From an uncultured Caryophanales bacterium (GTDB taxonomy: Bacteria > Bacillota_I > Bacilli_A > RF39 > UBA660), in assembly GCA_946628005.1 (NCBI GenBank), contig CAMOWA010000004.1:1-64000 (forward strand): DNA of 64,000 nt, given 5' to 3'. Made by a program: the position numbers and the translations under genes. Below the pieces are notes generated by a model. It saw only the letters and a list, made by a program, of their open reading frames with translations. It did not search any database and was not told the origin of the DNA. Position 1 is the stretch's first letter; each line of letters begins with the position of its first letter. Below, in pieces: positions 10,488-19,849 of this stretch.

Positions 10488-13287
10488 TACAGAAATTGAG
10501 AAAAAATGGCAAAATTATTGGGATAAACATAAAACTTTTGAGGCTCATGAAAATGGAAACAAAAAACCTTATTATATTTTAGTTGAGTTTCCTTATCCGA
10601 GTGGAGCTGGATTACATGTTGGACATGTTAGAAGTTATACTGCTCAAGATGCACTTGCTCGTATGATGAGATTACAAGGTTATAATGTTTTATATCCAAT
10701 GGGATGGGATGCTTTTGGTGCACCTGCTGAGCAATATGCTATTAAAAATCATATTCATCCTAAGGAGGCTGTTAAAGAAAATATTAAGACTTTTAAGTCT
10801 CAAATGAAATCTTTAGGCTTTTCTTTTGATTGGTCACGTGAGTTTTCTACTACTGATCCAGAGTATTATAAGTGGACTCAGTGGCAGTTTTTACAGTTTT
10901 ATAAACATGGAATGGCTTATAAAGATACTATTCCAGTTAATTGGTGTCCTACATGTAAAAGCGTATTGTCAAATGAAGATGCTGCTGGTGGTGTTTGTGA
11001 GAGATGTGGCAGTCCTGTTATTCAAAAAGAAAAAAGTCAATGGATGCTTAGAATGAGTGATTATTCTGAAGATTTATTAAAAGGACTTGATGATACTAAT
11101 TTTGCTGAAAGAGTAAAGTTAGGACAAATTAATTGGATTGGAAAATCTGAAGGCGCTCATATTGATTTTCAAGTAGATGGCCATGACAAAAAGTTTACAG
11201 TATTTACAACCAGGTGTGATACACTTTACGGTGCTACTTATTGTGTCTTAGCTCCTGAACATCCATATGTTGACGAAATAACCACATCAGAACATAAAAA
11301 GGAAGTTATTGAATATAAAAAGGAATGCTCTTTTAAAAATGATTTAGAGCGTACTGAACTTAACAAGGATAAGACAGGTGTCTTTACAGGTGCTTATGCA
11401 ATTAATCCTGTAAATAATGCTAAAATTCCAATTTATATTAGTGATTATGTTTTAGCGACTTATGGTACTGGTGCTATTATGGCTGTTCCTGCTCATGATG
11501 AAAGAGATTATGAATTTGCTAAAAAATTTGATATTCCAATTATTCAAGTTTTGGAAGAGGTTACTGGTACTCCTCATGAGAATGAAACAAAAAAGAATTC
11601 TATTGTCGCAGTTGTTTATGATGAGAAGGAAGACAAATATTTAACAATTAATTGGCATGATAAAGGTGGACGTTTATTTATTGGGGGAACTATAAAAGAT
11701 GGTGAATCTGCTGTTGATTGTGCTAAAAGAGAAATTGCTGAAGAAACTGGATATAATGATTTAGAATTAATATCTATTCTTCCTAAGATTAATCATCATT
11801 ATTATGCTTTTAATAAAGATAAATATTTTAATATTGAGTCTACTGGTTTATTTTTTAAACTAAAATCTGATCATAAAGTAGATCAAAATTTAGATGAAGA
11901 TGAAGTATTTGATGTAGAATGGGTTTCTAAAAAACAAATTGAAGAGGTTAAGGATGAATTACATTCTAAAACATTTGAGTATGCGATGAATCCTGGTGCA
12001 ATGGTAGGAGATGGAATTCATATTAATTCTGATTTTCTTGATGGATTAAATAAAGAAGACGCTATTAACTCTATGGTACACTTTTTAAAAGAACATCATT
12101 GTGGAGATAAGAAAGTTAATTATAAGATGCGTGACTGGATATTTTCTCGTCAAAGATTTTGGGGAGAACCAATTCCTATGATAGATTGTCCTAAATGTGG
12201 ATGGGTACCAATGAATGAGGAAGATTTACCATTATTGCTTCCTGATGTTGCTGAATATGAGCCTACAGAAGATGGAGAGAGTCCTTTAGCAAATATTTCA
12301 GATTGGGTTAATTGTAAGTGTCCTAAATGTGGAGGGGATGCTAAAAGAGAGACTGATACAATGCCTAACTGGGCTGGGTCTTCTTGGTATTTCTTAAGGT
12401 TTATGGATGCTCATAATACAAAAGAATTTGCTTCTATGGATAAAATGAAATACTGGAACAGAGTTGATTGGTATAATGGTGGTATGGAACATACTGCTAG
12501 ACATTTGTTATATGCTAGATTCTGGGTTCAATTCTTATATAATATTGGACTTGTTCCTCATAAGGAAATGATATGGACAAGAGTAAGCCATGGTATGGTG
12601 CTAGGTAGTGACAATCAAAAAATGAGCAAATCCAAAGGAAATGTAATTAATCCAGATGATATTGTAAAAGAGTATGGCGCTGATACATTAAGAGTTTATG
12701 AAATGTTTATGGGAGATTATCAAATGGATGCTCCTTGGAGTACTGATTCATTAAGAGGATGTAAAAGATTTTTGGATAAAATTGTACGTTTAAAGGATAA
12801 GGTTAATGATAATGATGGATTTACTGAATCTTTAGAAGTTTTACAAAATAAAACAATAAAAAAAGTGGAGTATGATTTAACTCATATGGGGTATAATACA
12901 GCTATTTCTAGTTTAATGATTTTAGCTAATGCATATGATGATAAAGACTCAATTACTAAAGAAGATTACCATTTATTGCTAGTTTTACTTTATCCTACTG
13001 CACCTCATATTACGGAAGAATTGAATGAAATGATTGGATATTCTCCTATTTGTGAAGGAGATTGGCCTGTTTGTGATGAGGATAAGATTCAGGAAGATAC
13101 TAGAGAAATTGCTGTTCAAGTAAATGGTAAAGTACGTGGTACTATAGAAATACATGTTCAAGATGATGAACAAGCTATACAAGAAAAAGCAATGGAATGT
13201 GAAAATGTAGTAAAACATATAGAAGGAAAAGAAATAGTTAAAGTTATTGTTATAAAAGGGAAGATTGTAAATATAGTTGTGAGATAG
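10480..13287 (+). CDS. leuS: Leucyl-tRNA synthetase with Nudix-type insertion in the CP1 editing domain
   Basis: LeuRS motifs: PYPSGAGLHVGHVRSYTAQD (HIGH-type), MSKSKGNVINPDD (KMSKS), GTGAIMAVPAHDERDYEFAKKF (editing). Insert contains GTIKDGESAVDCAKREIAEETGY = GX5EX7REUXEEXGU. Confidence 0.97.
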   Translation: MNNTEIEKKWQNYWDKHKTFEAHENGNKKPYYILVEFPYPSGAGLHVGHVRSYTAQDALARMMRLQGYNVLYPMGWDAFGAPAEQYAIKNHIHPKEAVKENIKTFKSQMKSLGFSFDWSREFSTTDPEYYKWTQWQFLQFYKHGMAYKDTIPVNWCPTCKSVLSNEDAAGGVCERCGSPVIQKEKSQWMLRMSDYSEDLLKGLDDTNFAERVKLGQINWIGKSEGAHIDFQVDGHDKKFTVFTTRCDTLYGATYCVLAPEHPYVDEITTSEHKKEVIEYKKECSFKNDLERTELNKDKTGVFTGAYAINPVNNAKIPIYISDYVLATYGTGAIMAVPAHDERDYEFAKKFDIPIIQVLEEVTGTPHENETKKNSIVAVVYDEKEDKYLTINWHDKGGRLFIGGTIKDGESAVDCAKREIAEETGYNDLELISILPKINHHYYAFNKDKYFNIESTGLFFKLKSDHKVDQNLDEDEVFDVEWVSKKQIEEVKDELHSKTFEYAMNPGAMVGDGIHINSDFLDGLNKEDAINSMVHFLKEHHCGDKKVNYKMRDWIFSRQRFWGEPIPMIDCPKCGWVPMNEEDLPLLLPDVAEYEPTEDGESPLANISDWVNCKCPKCGGDAKRETDTMPNWAGSSWYFLRFMDAHNTKEFASMDKMKYWNRVDWYNGGMEHTARHLLYARFWVQFLYNIGLVPHKEMIWTRVSHGMVLGSDNQKMSKSKGNVINPDDIVKEYGADTLRVYEMFMGDYQMDAPWSTDSLRGCKRFLDKIVRLKDKVNDNDGFTESLEVLQNKTIKKVEYDLTHMGYNTAISSLMILANAYDDKDSITKEDYHLLLVLLYPTAPHITEELNEMIGYSPICEGDWPVCDEDKIQEDTREIAVQVNGKVRGTIEIHVQDDEQAIQEKAMECENVVKHIEGKEIVKVIVIKGKIVNIVVR

Positions 13288-13322
13288 CGTTTTTTGGAAA
13301 ATTAATACTTGGAGGTGATTGC

Positions 13323-14255
13323 ATGGGGCCAAAAAATGGGATTAATCCTGCTATTGTTTCTTATTTTTCATTGGAAGAATATATGGATAGAATTTATCTC
13401 AAAGATAATGTTTTATTTCATTTAGAGGATATTAATAAGAAATTTGATTCATATTTAAAAAAAATTACTCAGTATACGGATTATTCGGTTATTTATTATT
13501 GGTTGGATAGTTTATCTAAAGAAATAAAGTGTTCAGAGGAGATTGAAAATCATTTTATAAATCCTGCTGATGTTTTAAAAAATGATGTTTTTTTTGATAA
13601 TACTTTGATGAGCCATGCTAGAATAAAAAGATTGCATCAGTTTGTTTTGAGTGAGGAAAAAATTGAAAATTATCGAACTTCCGATGAGGAAGTAAGAGTC
13701 TCTTATTATGATAAATATAATGATGAGGAAGTTGTTTATTGGAATGGTGCTCTTGGTAGTGATGTGAAAAAATTTATGGATGACTTTATTAAGATTTATA
13801 AATGTAGTTCTGTATCATTTCTTCATTGCAATCCATTTTTAAAAAGTGCATTATGTTTTTTATTATTTATAAGAATCCATCCATTTTTAGATGGCAATGG
13901 TAGGGCAGGAAGAATGATTTATAATATTAAATTTACAGATTTGATAAATAAGATTTATGGTACTAATTTAAAGTTATGTCCGTTGAATATTTCACAAGGA
14001 ATATTATTATTTAAACCTACTTATGTAAAAAGAATAGATGATATTTATTTTGATTTAGAGCATGATTGTAATGATGAAATTAATAAATGGTTTGATTTTA
14101 TTTTAAATATTGTTGATGATGTTATACTTTTTAATTCAAATAGAATATCTTCTCTTGAAAAAGCATTTGATAATTTAGAAATAATGAAGGATACAGACTC
14201 CAGTGGATTAGTAGATATAAGTAAAAAAATGAAGATTACTAGATTCAGAAATTAA
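13323..14255 (+). CDS. Fic/DOC-family protein (predicted AMPylase or related)
   Basis: HPFLDGNGRAGR at 13878-13913 matches HPFx(D/E)GNGRxxR; GGAGGTG RBS. Confidence 0.92.
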   Translation: MGPKNGINPAIVSYFSLEEYMDRIYLKDNVLFHLEDINKKFDSYLKKITQYTDYSVIYYWLDSLSKEIKCSEEIENHFINPADVLKNDVFFDNTLMSHARIKRLHQFVLSEEKIENYRTSDEEVRVSYYDKYNDEEVVYWNGALGSDVKKFMDDFIKIYKCSSVSFLHCNPFLKSALCFLLFIRIHPFLDGNGRAGRMIYNIKFTDLINKIYGTNLKLCPLNISQGILLFKPTYVKRIDDIYFDLEHDCNDEINKWFDFILNIVDDVILFNSNRISSLEKAFDNLEIMKDTDSSGLVDISKKMKITRFRN

Positions 14256-14306
14256 ATTTCAACAATTTTTGTGGAAAAAATATTTTATACTTTTACTGGT
14301 GATATA

Positions 14307-14486
14307 ATGAAAGTTAAAATATTTGATGAGGAAGATGAGGGGGATTTAGAGGAGGATATTAATACATTTATTAATAATACTTCTATTGAATTATTTGATA
14401 TAAAGTATCAAGTTAGTATAGGTATATTCAGTGAAGAGCAGATTTATTGCTTTTCTGCGCTTATTCTTTATAAAGATGTTAAGTAA
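14307..14486 (+). CDS. Cse60-like sporulation protein
   Basis: MKVKIFDEEDEGDLEEDINTFINNT...IDIKYQVSI...EEQIYCFSALILYKD matches the Cse60/DUF2758 pattern as recalled; start moved from 14271. Confidence 0.75.
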   Translation: MKVKIFDEEDEGDLEEDINTFINNTSIELFDIKYQVSIGIFSEEQIYCFSALILYKDVK

Positions 14487-14493
14487 ATAGTTT

Positions 14494-14526
14494 TTGCCAT
14501 CTAATTTAATTAGATGGTTTTTTTGA
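14494..14526 (+). terminator. Rho-independent terminator
   Basis: ccatctaatttaattagatgg + T7. Confidence 0.8.
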
Positions 14527-14572
14527 TTTTTATTTTAATTATTGATATACTATAATAGAATGGAGATTAAAA

Positions 14573-16222
14573 ATGATTAAAAAAAATTTAAGAAAGAATA
14601 AGTTAATTGATGGGGCTTTTATTGTTACTATTAGTATTATAATAACTAAAATTTTAGGAATTTTATATGTTATACCATTTTATTCTATTATTGGAGAAAA
14701 AGGTGGAGCTCTTTATAGTTATGCTTATACAATTTATACTTTTTTTATGTCTATTGCCGTATCAGGTATTCCCCTAGCCATTAGTAAATTAGTAAGTGAA
14801 TATCAAACTTTAGGATATTATCGTTCAAAAGTGCAAGTTTTTAGGATTGCTAAAATATTATCTTTTACTTTAGGATTTTTTATCTTTTTATTATTATATT
14901 TTTTGTCTCCTGTTATTTCTAAAATGATTATTGGTAAAGCGGGAGGTGGAAATTCTTTAAATGATATAGTATGGTCTATTCGAATAATATCTTTTGCGAT
15001 TATAATTGTTCCACTATTAAGTGTTTACCGAGGGTATTTTGATGGGCATCGTTTTATGAATCCCCCATCTATATCTCAAGTATTAGAACAGCTATTTCGT
15101 GTTATGATTATTTTATTAGGTTGTTTTTTATCAATCAAATTAATTTCTATAAAATCTAGTAATCTTGTTTATATTAGTTTAATTGCTGTTTCTATAGGGG
15201 CAATTGTTTCTTATTTGTATTTAGTGTATCAAATGAAAAAAAATAGTAGAAAATTTTACGAAAAAATTAGAGATGTTGGTGAACCTATTATTTCTAATAC
15301 TATTATGTTAAAAAAATTATTAGTATATTCAATTCCTTTTATTATGATTGATTTTTTTAAGGGTATTTTTAATTATATTGATATGTTTACTGTTATAAAA
15401 GGTTTAACTAAATATTCATTATATTCATCTGCAGATGCAGAAGTTATCTTTTCTATTATGTCTACTTGGTCTAGTAAATTTCATATGATTTTGTTAGCTT
15501 TTACTTCAGGTATTTGTTTAAGTTTAATTCCAAATTTAACAGAAAGTATTGTTAAAAAAAATAATAAGTCTATTCAAAGTAATATTAATCAGTCTTTTTC
15601 TATTTTGGCATTTATTATTTTTCCAATGACTATGGGAATTAGTTTTTTAGCCAAACCAATTTGGTATTTGTTTTATGGAAATAGTATTTATGGACCTAGT
15701 ATATTAAGTTATTCTATTTTTATTGGATTATTCTTTTCGTTTTTCTATTTAATTATGAATATTTTACAAGTTTATAAAGGATTTCGATATATTTTTATTT
15801 GTTTAATATTAGGTATTATTTTCAAAGTATTATTTAATATAAGATTAATGATATCTTTTTCAAATGTTCATTTAGCATCTTATCATGGTGCTATTACTGC
15901 TAGTATTATTGGTTTTATTTTATGTATTTTTTTTGGCATAATTGTATTAAGAAAAAAATACAATATTTTATTTGAAAATATTTTAAAAAATATTGTTGAT
16001 ATTTTATGTGGTTCTATTTTTATGATTTTTGGTTTATGTATTTTGAAACTTTTTATTCCTATTTCTTCTTCTATTAGAATTTATAATTTATTTATTATTA
16101 TTATTTATAGTAGTTTTGGAACTTTTTTATATTTTTTATATGGAAAGTATACTAAATTAATTTCTTCTATTTTTGGTAATAATATATGTCAAGTAATTAA
16201 AAAAAGTTTTATACGTAGTTAA
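14573..16222 (+). CDS. SpoVB/YtgP-like oligosaccharide (lipid II) flippase, MATE/MOP superfamily
   Basis: About 14 hydrophobic segments; N-term IDGAFIVTISIIITKILGILYVIPFYSIIGEKGGALYSYAY typical of SpoVB/YtgP. Confidence 0.85.
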   Translation: MIKKNLRKNKLIDGAFIVTISIIITKILGILYVIPFYSIIGEKGGALYSYAYTIYTFFMSIAVSGIPLAISKLVSEYQTLGYYRSKVQVFRIAKILSFTLGFFIFLLLYFLSPVISKMIIGKAGGGNSLNDIVWSIRIISFAIIIVPLLSVYRGYFDGHRFMNPPSISQVLEQLFRVMIILLGCFLSIKLISIKSSNLVYISLIAVSIGAIVSYLYLVYQMKKNSRKFYEKIRDVGEPIISNTIMLKKLLVYSIPFIMIDFFKGIFNYIDMFTVIKGLTKYSLYSSADAEVIFSIMSTWSSKFHMILLAFTSGICLSLIPNLTESIVKKNNKSIQSNINQSFSILAFIIFPMTMGISFLAKPIWYLFYGNSIYGPSILSYSIFIGLFFSFFYLIMNILQVYKGFRYIFICLILGIIFKVLFNIRLMISFSNVHLASYHGAITASIIGFILCIFFGIIVLRKKYNILFENILKNIVDILCGSIFMIFGLCILKLFIPISSSIRIYNLFIIIIYSSFGTFLYFLYGKYTKLISSIFGNNICQVIKKSFIRS

Positions 16223-16313
16223 ATTATTGTAAAGTTTTTAGTTTTTTATAAAAATATGATGATGTTTTTTTATCTCAATGATAAAATGTATTTGTATTAA
16301 AAGGTGGGATAAT

Positions 16314-17279
16314 ATGATTAGTGGTGGAACAGTTAGTTCAGATTTAAATAATTTGCAGGCTGCTTTTGATAATTATAATTCTACAATAAATGGATTAAGT
16401 TCTGTATGGAGTGGACCATCATATGATAATCTTGTCTCTTGTTCTGAAGAATTTTCTTCAAATTATTTAAGCGTTATTAAAGGTGAAATGGAAGCTTTTT
16501 CAAGTGCATGTGATTTTTATAATCAGTATCTTATTGCTAAAAAAAATTTAAGTATTTCAAAAGATAATTATAATGAGGCTGTGAGAGTAAAAGATTCTTC
16601 TTCTATTCAGAAATATAATAATGAGATTTCTCGTTATCAAACTGAAGTTAATGATTTGAAGAGTCAGATTATTTCGTGTTTAGAAACTGCTTCTTCTTCT
16701 AAATTAGATTATAGTAACTTCTCGAATATTGTACATAATGCATATTCCGCTTCTCATTTAGAGAATGGTAAAAATTTTTGGCAACCTCAAGGAAATGGTG
16801 ATAATTGTGGTATAACTGCTTTGATGGTTGCTGTTAATACTATTTTAGGAGAAAATGTATATACTGATAATGTAGGAGAGTGGAAAAATTTAGGTTGCGC
16901 TACTGAAACAATGGGATGGAGTTCAGGAAATGATATGGCAAAACGTTGGGTTCATTCTCATGGGTTAGATGATAAAATTGAAGTTACAGGAGTACAAAAT
17001 ATTCATAGCAGAGAAGATCTTCAAGAGCATTTAAGAAAAGGGGAGGTAGTAGTTGCTTCTTCAAGTGGAAAAGTTTTCAAATTAGCTGATGGTAGTACTG
17101 TTGATAGAAATCATTATATTACTTTTTATGCAATTGATGAAAACGGTAATTGTTATGCAAATGATTCTGCAAGATCTGATTCTTCTAATTATTCCGGTAT
17201 TAAATATACTCCTGAAGATTTAGATCGTTTTTATGGAAAGGGATGTGCAAACGGAAGTGTAACTTTACAAGCAGTATAA
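16314..17279 (+). CDS. WXG100-like N-terminus fused to C39-like papain-fold peptidase (putative T7SS substrate)
   Basis: N-term helical hairpin with VWSG turn; C-term FWQPQGNGDNCGITALMVAVN (Cys) and RNHYITFYAIDENGNCYANDS (His/Asp). Start with AAGGTGGG RBS. Confidence 0.75.
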   Translation: MISGGTVSSDLNNLQAAFDNYNSTINGLSSVWSGPSYDNLVSCSEEFSSNYLSVIKGEMEAFSSACDFYNQYLIAKKNLSISKDNYNEAVRVKDSSSIQKYNNEISRYQTEVNDLKSQIISCLETASSSKLDYSNFSNIVHNAYSASHLENGKNFWQPQGNGDNCGITALMVAVNTILGENVYTDNVGEWKNLGCATETMGWSSGNDMAKRWVHSHGLDDKIEVTGVQNIHSREDLQEHLRKGEVVVASSSGKVFKLADGSTVDRNHYITFYAIDENGNCYANDSARSDSSNYSGIKYTPEDLDRFYGKGCANGSVTLQAV

Positions 17280-17296
17280 AAGAAAGGAGATTTTAT

Positions 17297-18556
17297 ATGG
17301 CTATATTTATGATTGAAACGGAATCTGTTTCTTCAAGTGGAGATTCTATTAAAACTATTTCATCTGAATTATCTTCTATATCTAGTAATGTTTCTGGATA
17401 TGATGTAAATTGTGAGGATAATTTTAATTTTGCTGGTGCTAAGCAAGTTATAGCACATAACATTGAAGCATGTGTTGCTAAAATGAACAATACTTCTAAG
17501 TTAATTGAAACCGTTGTTAGTGCACATAATAATTTACAATCTCAATTAAAGTTTAATAAAGAAAAAAATTCTGAGGATACTGGTAAATCAGGTAGTGTTG
17601 CTTATGCGTCTTCAGGAAATTACTCAGGAAGTTATAGTGGTAGTTCTGGTGGACATTCTGGTGGTAGTTCTCATTCTAGTGGTGGTTATTCTGGTGAGTC
17701 TTCATTTGAAACTTTATCTTCTGCTGGGCTAGTTAGTGGGGGTGTAGCATCTGCTTTGGTTGGAAACGCAAATGTCTCAGATAATCAAAAATTGACTGAT
17801 GGAATTACTAGTCCTTTATTAAATGAGAAATTTTTATCTGTTGCGTATGCTGCTCCAAATGGAAAATCTTTAAATGAAGATGCTAAGAAATTTTTAAATG
17901 ATAGTAATCTTCTTTATAAAGGTGGCTATGCAATGGTGGATGGTCGTTATGTTATAAGTTGTGATTCTTCATATGGAAAAGTTGGCGATATTATTAGATT
18001 TACAAAAAATGATGGAAGTATAGTTGAATGTGTTATTGGTGTTAATACTTCATCTGAAAAATATAAGTCTACTTTAAATTTTATTGTGGATAAAGATAAT
18101 CCACCTACTAGTAAGTCTGAATTTTTTGAAAAGATAGTTGAAAATAGTTCTAAAATTGAAAATATTGGTAATGTCAGTAGTAATACAAATTCATCTGTTT
18201 CTACTATTCCAGCTCAACCTGCTACTAATATAAGTAATACAACATTAGAAAACAGTGAAAGTACTACTTCAATTGAGTCAAGAAATACAAAGTCAGAAAG
18301 TAGTGAGAATAGCACTACAACTGAATCAAATAGTGATGCAACTGATAGTACTGGTACTTCAATTGAATCAGATGAACCTGTTACTAATGATGAAAAATTA
18401 ACTCCTGTTGATAATTCTGCTGATTCCGTAATGGCAAATAATACTTCTTCATCTTTTTCTGATGAAAGTTTGAATTCTTTAATAAATGCAAAAACGGATG
18501 AAGATGTTCAAAGGGTTGTTAATTCTATTATCAATGATTCTTCTAATAATGCATAA
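17297..18556 (+). CDS. Putative T7SS-associated protein: ESX-like helical N-term, Gly/Ser linker, beta-rich domain, Ser/Thr-rich tail
   Basis: Start after AAAGGAG; SGSYSGSSGGHSGGSSHSSGGYSG linker; domain KGGYAMVDGRYVISCDSSYGKVGDIIRFTKNDGSIVECVIG; tail rich in S/T/N/D. Confidence 0.65.
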   Translation: MAIFMIETESVSSSGDSIKTISSELSSISSNVSGYDVNCEDNFNFAGAKQVIAHNIEACVAKMNNTSKLIETVVSAHNNLQSQLKFNKEKNSEDTGKSGSVAYASSGNYSGSYSGSSGGHSGGSSHSSGGYSGESSFETLSSAGLVSGGVASALVGNANVSDNQKLTDGITSPLLNEKFLSVAYAAPNGKSLNEDAKKFLNDSNLLYKGGYAMVDGRYVISCDSSYGKVGDIIRFTKNDGSIVECVIGVNTSSEKYKSTLNFIVDKDNPPTSKSEFFEKIVENSSKIENIGNVSSNTNSSVSTIPAQPATNISNTTLENSESTTSIESRNTKSESSENSTTTESNSDATDSTGTSIESDEPVTNDEKLTPVDNSADSVMANNTSSSFSDESLNSLINAKTDEDVQRVVNSIINDSSNNA

Positions 18557-18573
18557 ATGAAAGGAGTTTAGTT

Positions 18574-18861
18574 ATGCCTAAGTATGTTTGTGATTTTGAA
18601 CAAGTTTATAGTATTGGGGAGTCTTTATGTACTGTATCCAATGATATCCATTCAAACGTTACTTCTTATTCTTCTAAGATTGATGGTGATTTATCCTCTT
18701 GGGATGGTGTTGCAAAAAATGCTTTTGTTAAGACTAATGAATCTCATATTCAAAATGTTGAAAAAGATTTAACATATATTAATGAGTTTGGTGAATTTAT
18801 TAAAAAGTCTTCCAAAGAAATTGAATCATTGGAAAGTGAACTTGCTAGTTTAAAAATTTAA
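18574..18861 (+). CDS. WXG100-family protein
   Basis: 95 aa, central LSSWDGVAKNAF, all-helical. Confidence 0.8.
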   Translation: MPKYVCDFEQVYSIGESLCTVSNDIHSNVTSYSSKIDGDLSSWDGVAKNAFVKTNESHIQNVEKDLTYINEFGEFIKKSSKEIESLESELASLKI

Positions 18862-18948
18862 GTGTAAATGTTTGTTAAGTAGTATTGTAAATTTGTAATA
18901 GTTTATTATATAATTGATTTATAAAATGTAATGTAGAGGAGGAAAAAT

Positions 18949-19263
18949 ATGCCTGATTTTAGTGCAAGGGGTATTCATGCTGAACCGTTTGAAATTGTTC
19001 AAGATGGAAAAAATTTAGTTTCAAAGGCTGAAGAATTAAGGATTCAATTAAAAAAATTTGAAGAGAACATTAATGGTTTAATGAGTGTTTGGAAAGGTGA
19101 TGCCGCTACATCATTAAGTAATGTTTATAATGATTTTAAGCCTCAATTAAGTAGTTTTTGTGAAATGTTGAATTCTAAAGGGAAGGCTTTATATACTGCT
19201 GGTAATTCACTTGGACAAACTGAAGCTGATAATGCAGAAGCTGCAGGTAGACTTGGAAATTAA
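18949..19263 (+). CDS. WXG100-family protein
   Basis: 104 aa, central LMSVWKGDAATSLSNVY; AGGAGG RBS. Confidence 0.88.
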   Translation: MPDFSARGIHAEPFEIVQDGKNLVSKAEELRIQLKKFEENINGLMSVWKGDAATSLSNVYNDFKPQLSSFCEMLNSKGKALYTAGNSLGQTEADNAEAAGRLGN

Positions 19264-19276
19264 GGAGGAATAAACT

Positions 19277-19576
19277 ATGAAAGATCAATTGTTTGAAAAT
19301 GAATATGAACCATCAAAAGATTATGCTAATAATATTATATCAACTGCTGATGAAACACAAGAAATATTTAATGGGATGAATGATATTATGGATTTATTAG
19401 CTCATCATTGGCAAAGTAGTGGTTCAAATGATGTAATTGCAATGTATAATGATATTAAAGCTAAATACCCAGCTATATGTAAAACAATCAAAGAATATGC
19501 AACTACTATTATAAAAGATGTAGATAATTATCATGCTACTGATTCTTCAGTTAGTAAAATGGTCGATAATGCATAA
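19277..19576 (+). CDS. WXG100-like protein (variant WQSSG turn)
   Basis: 99 aa, central HHWQSSGSNDVIAMYNDI; RBS aaggagg. Confidence 0.75.
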   Translation: MKDQLFENEYEPSKDYANNIISTADETQEIFNGMNDIMDLLAHHWQSSGSNDVIAMYNDIKAKYPAICKTIKEYATTIIKDVDNYHATDSSVSKMVDNA

Positions 19577-19683
19577 TATCTTTTATTTTCAGTAAATTTA
19601 AAAATATATTTATTAGGTTTAGAACAATTAATGTGTATTACGTTGATTGTTTTTTGTTCATTTTTTATAAAAAAAACTATTTC

Positions 19684-19847
19684 TGAACTGAACTCCAAAA
19701 TTTGGACAATTTATAAATAGTTTTTAATTAGAAGATTGTAATCTGTAATTTTCAGACGACAATTCTTTTAATTTTACTTTATCTTTATAACTTAACTTTG
19801 ACATATAAAAACCTCGTTTCTATGTCCAAGAAACGGGGTTCATATCA
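19684..19847 (-). mobile_element. Non-autonomous IS3-family (IS150-type) MITE, 164 bp
   Basis: Termini TGAACTGAACTCCAAAATTTGGACA and (revcomp) TGATATGAACCCCGTTTCTTGGACA agree at 17/25; flanked by TTC/TTC; minus strand encodes MSKLSYKDKVKLKELSSENYRLQSSN* (19804-19724), like an OrfA N-terminus. Confidence 0.8.
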
Positions 19848-19849
19848 TT

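Noticed and set aside
12985-13332. Minus-strand 115-aa ORF
   Set aside because: Antisense of leuS 3' end; Phe/Tyr/Asn-rich shadow ORF.
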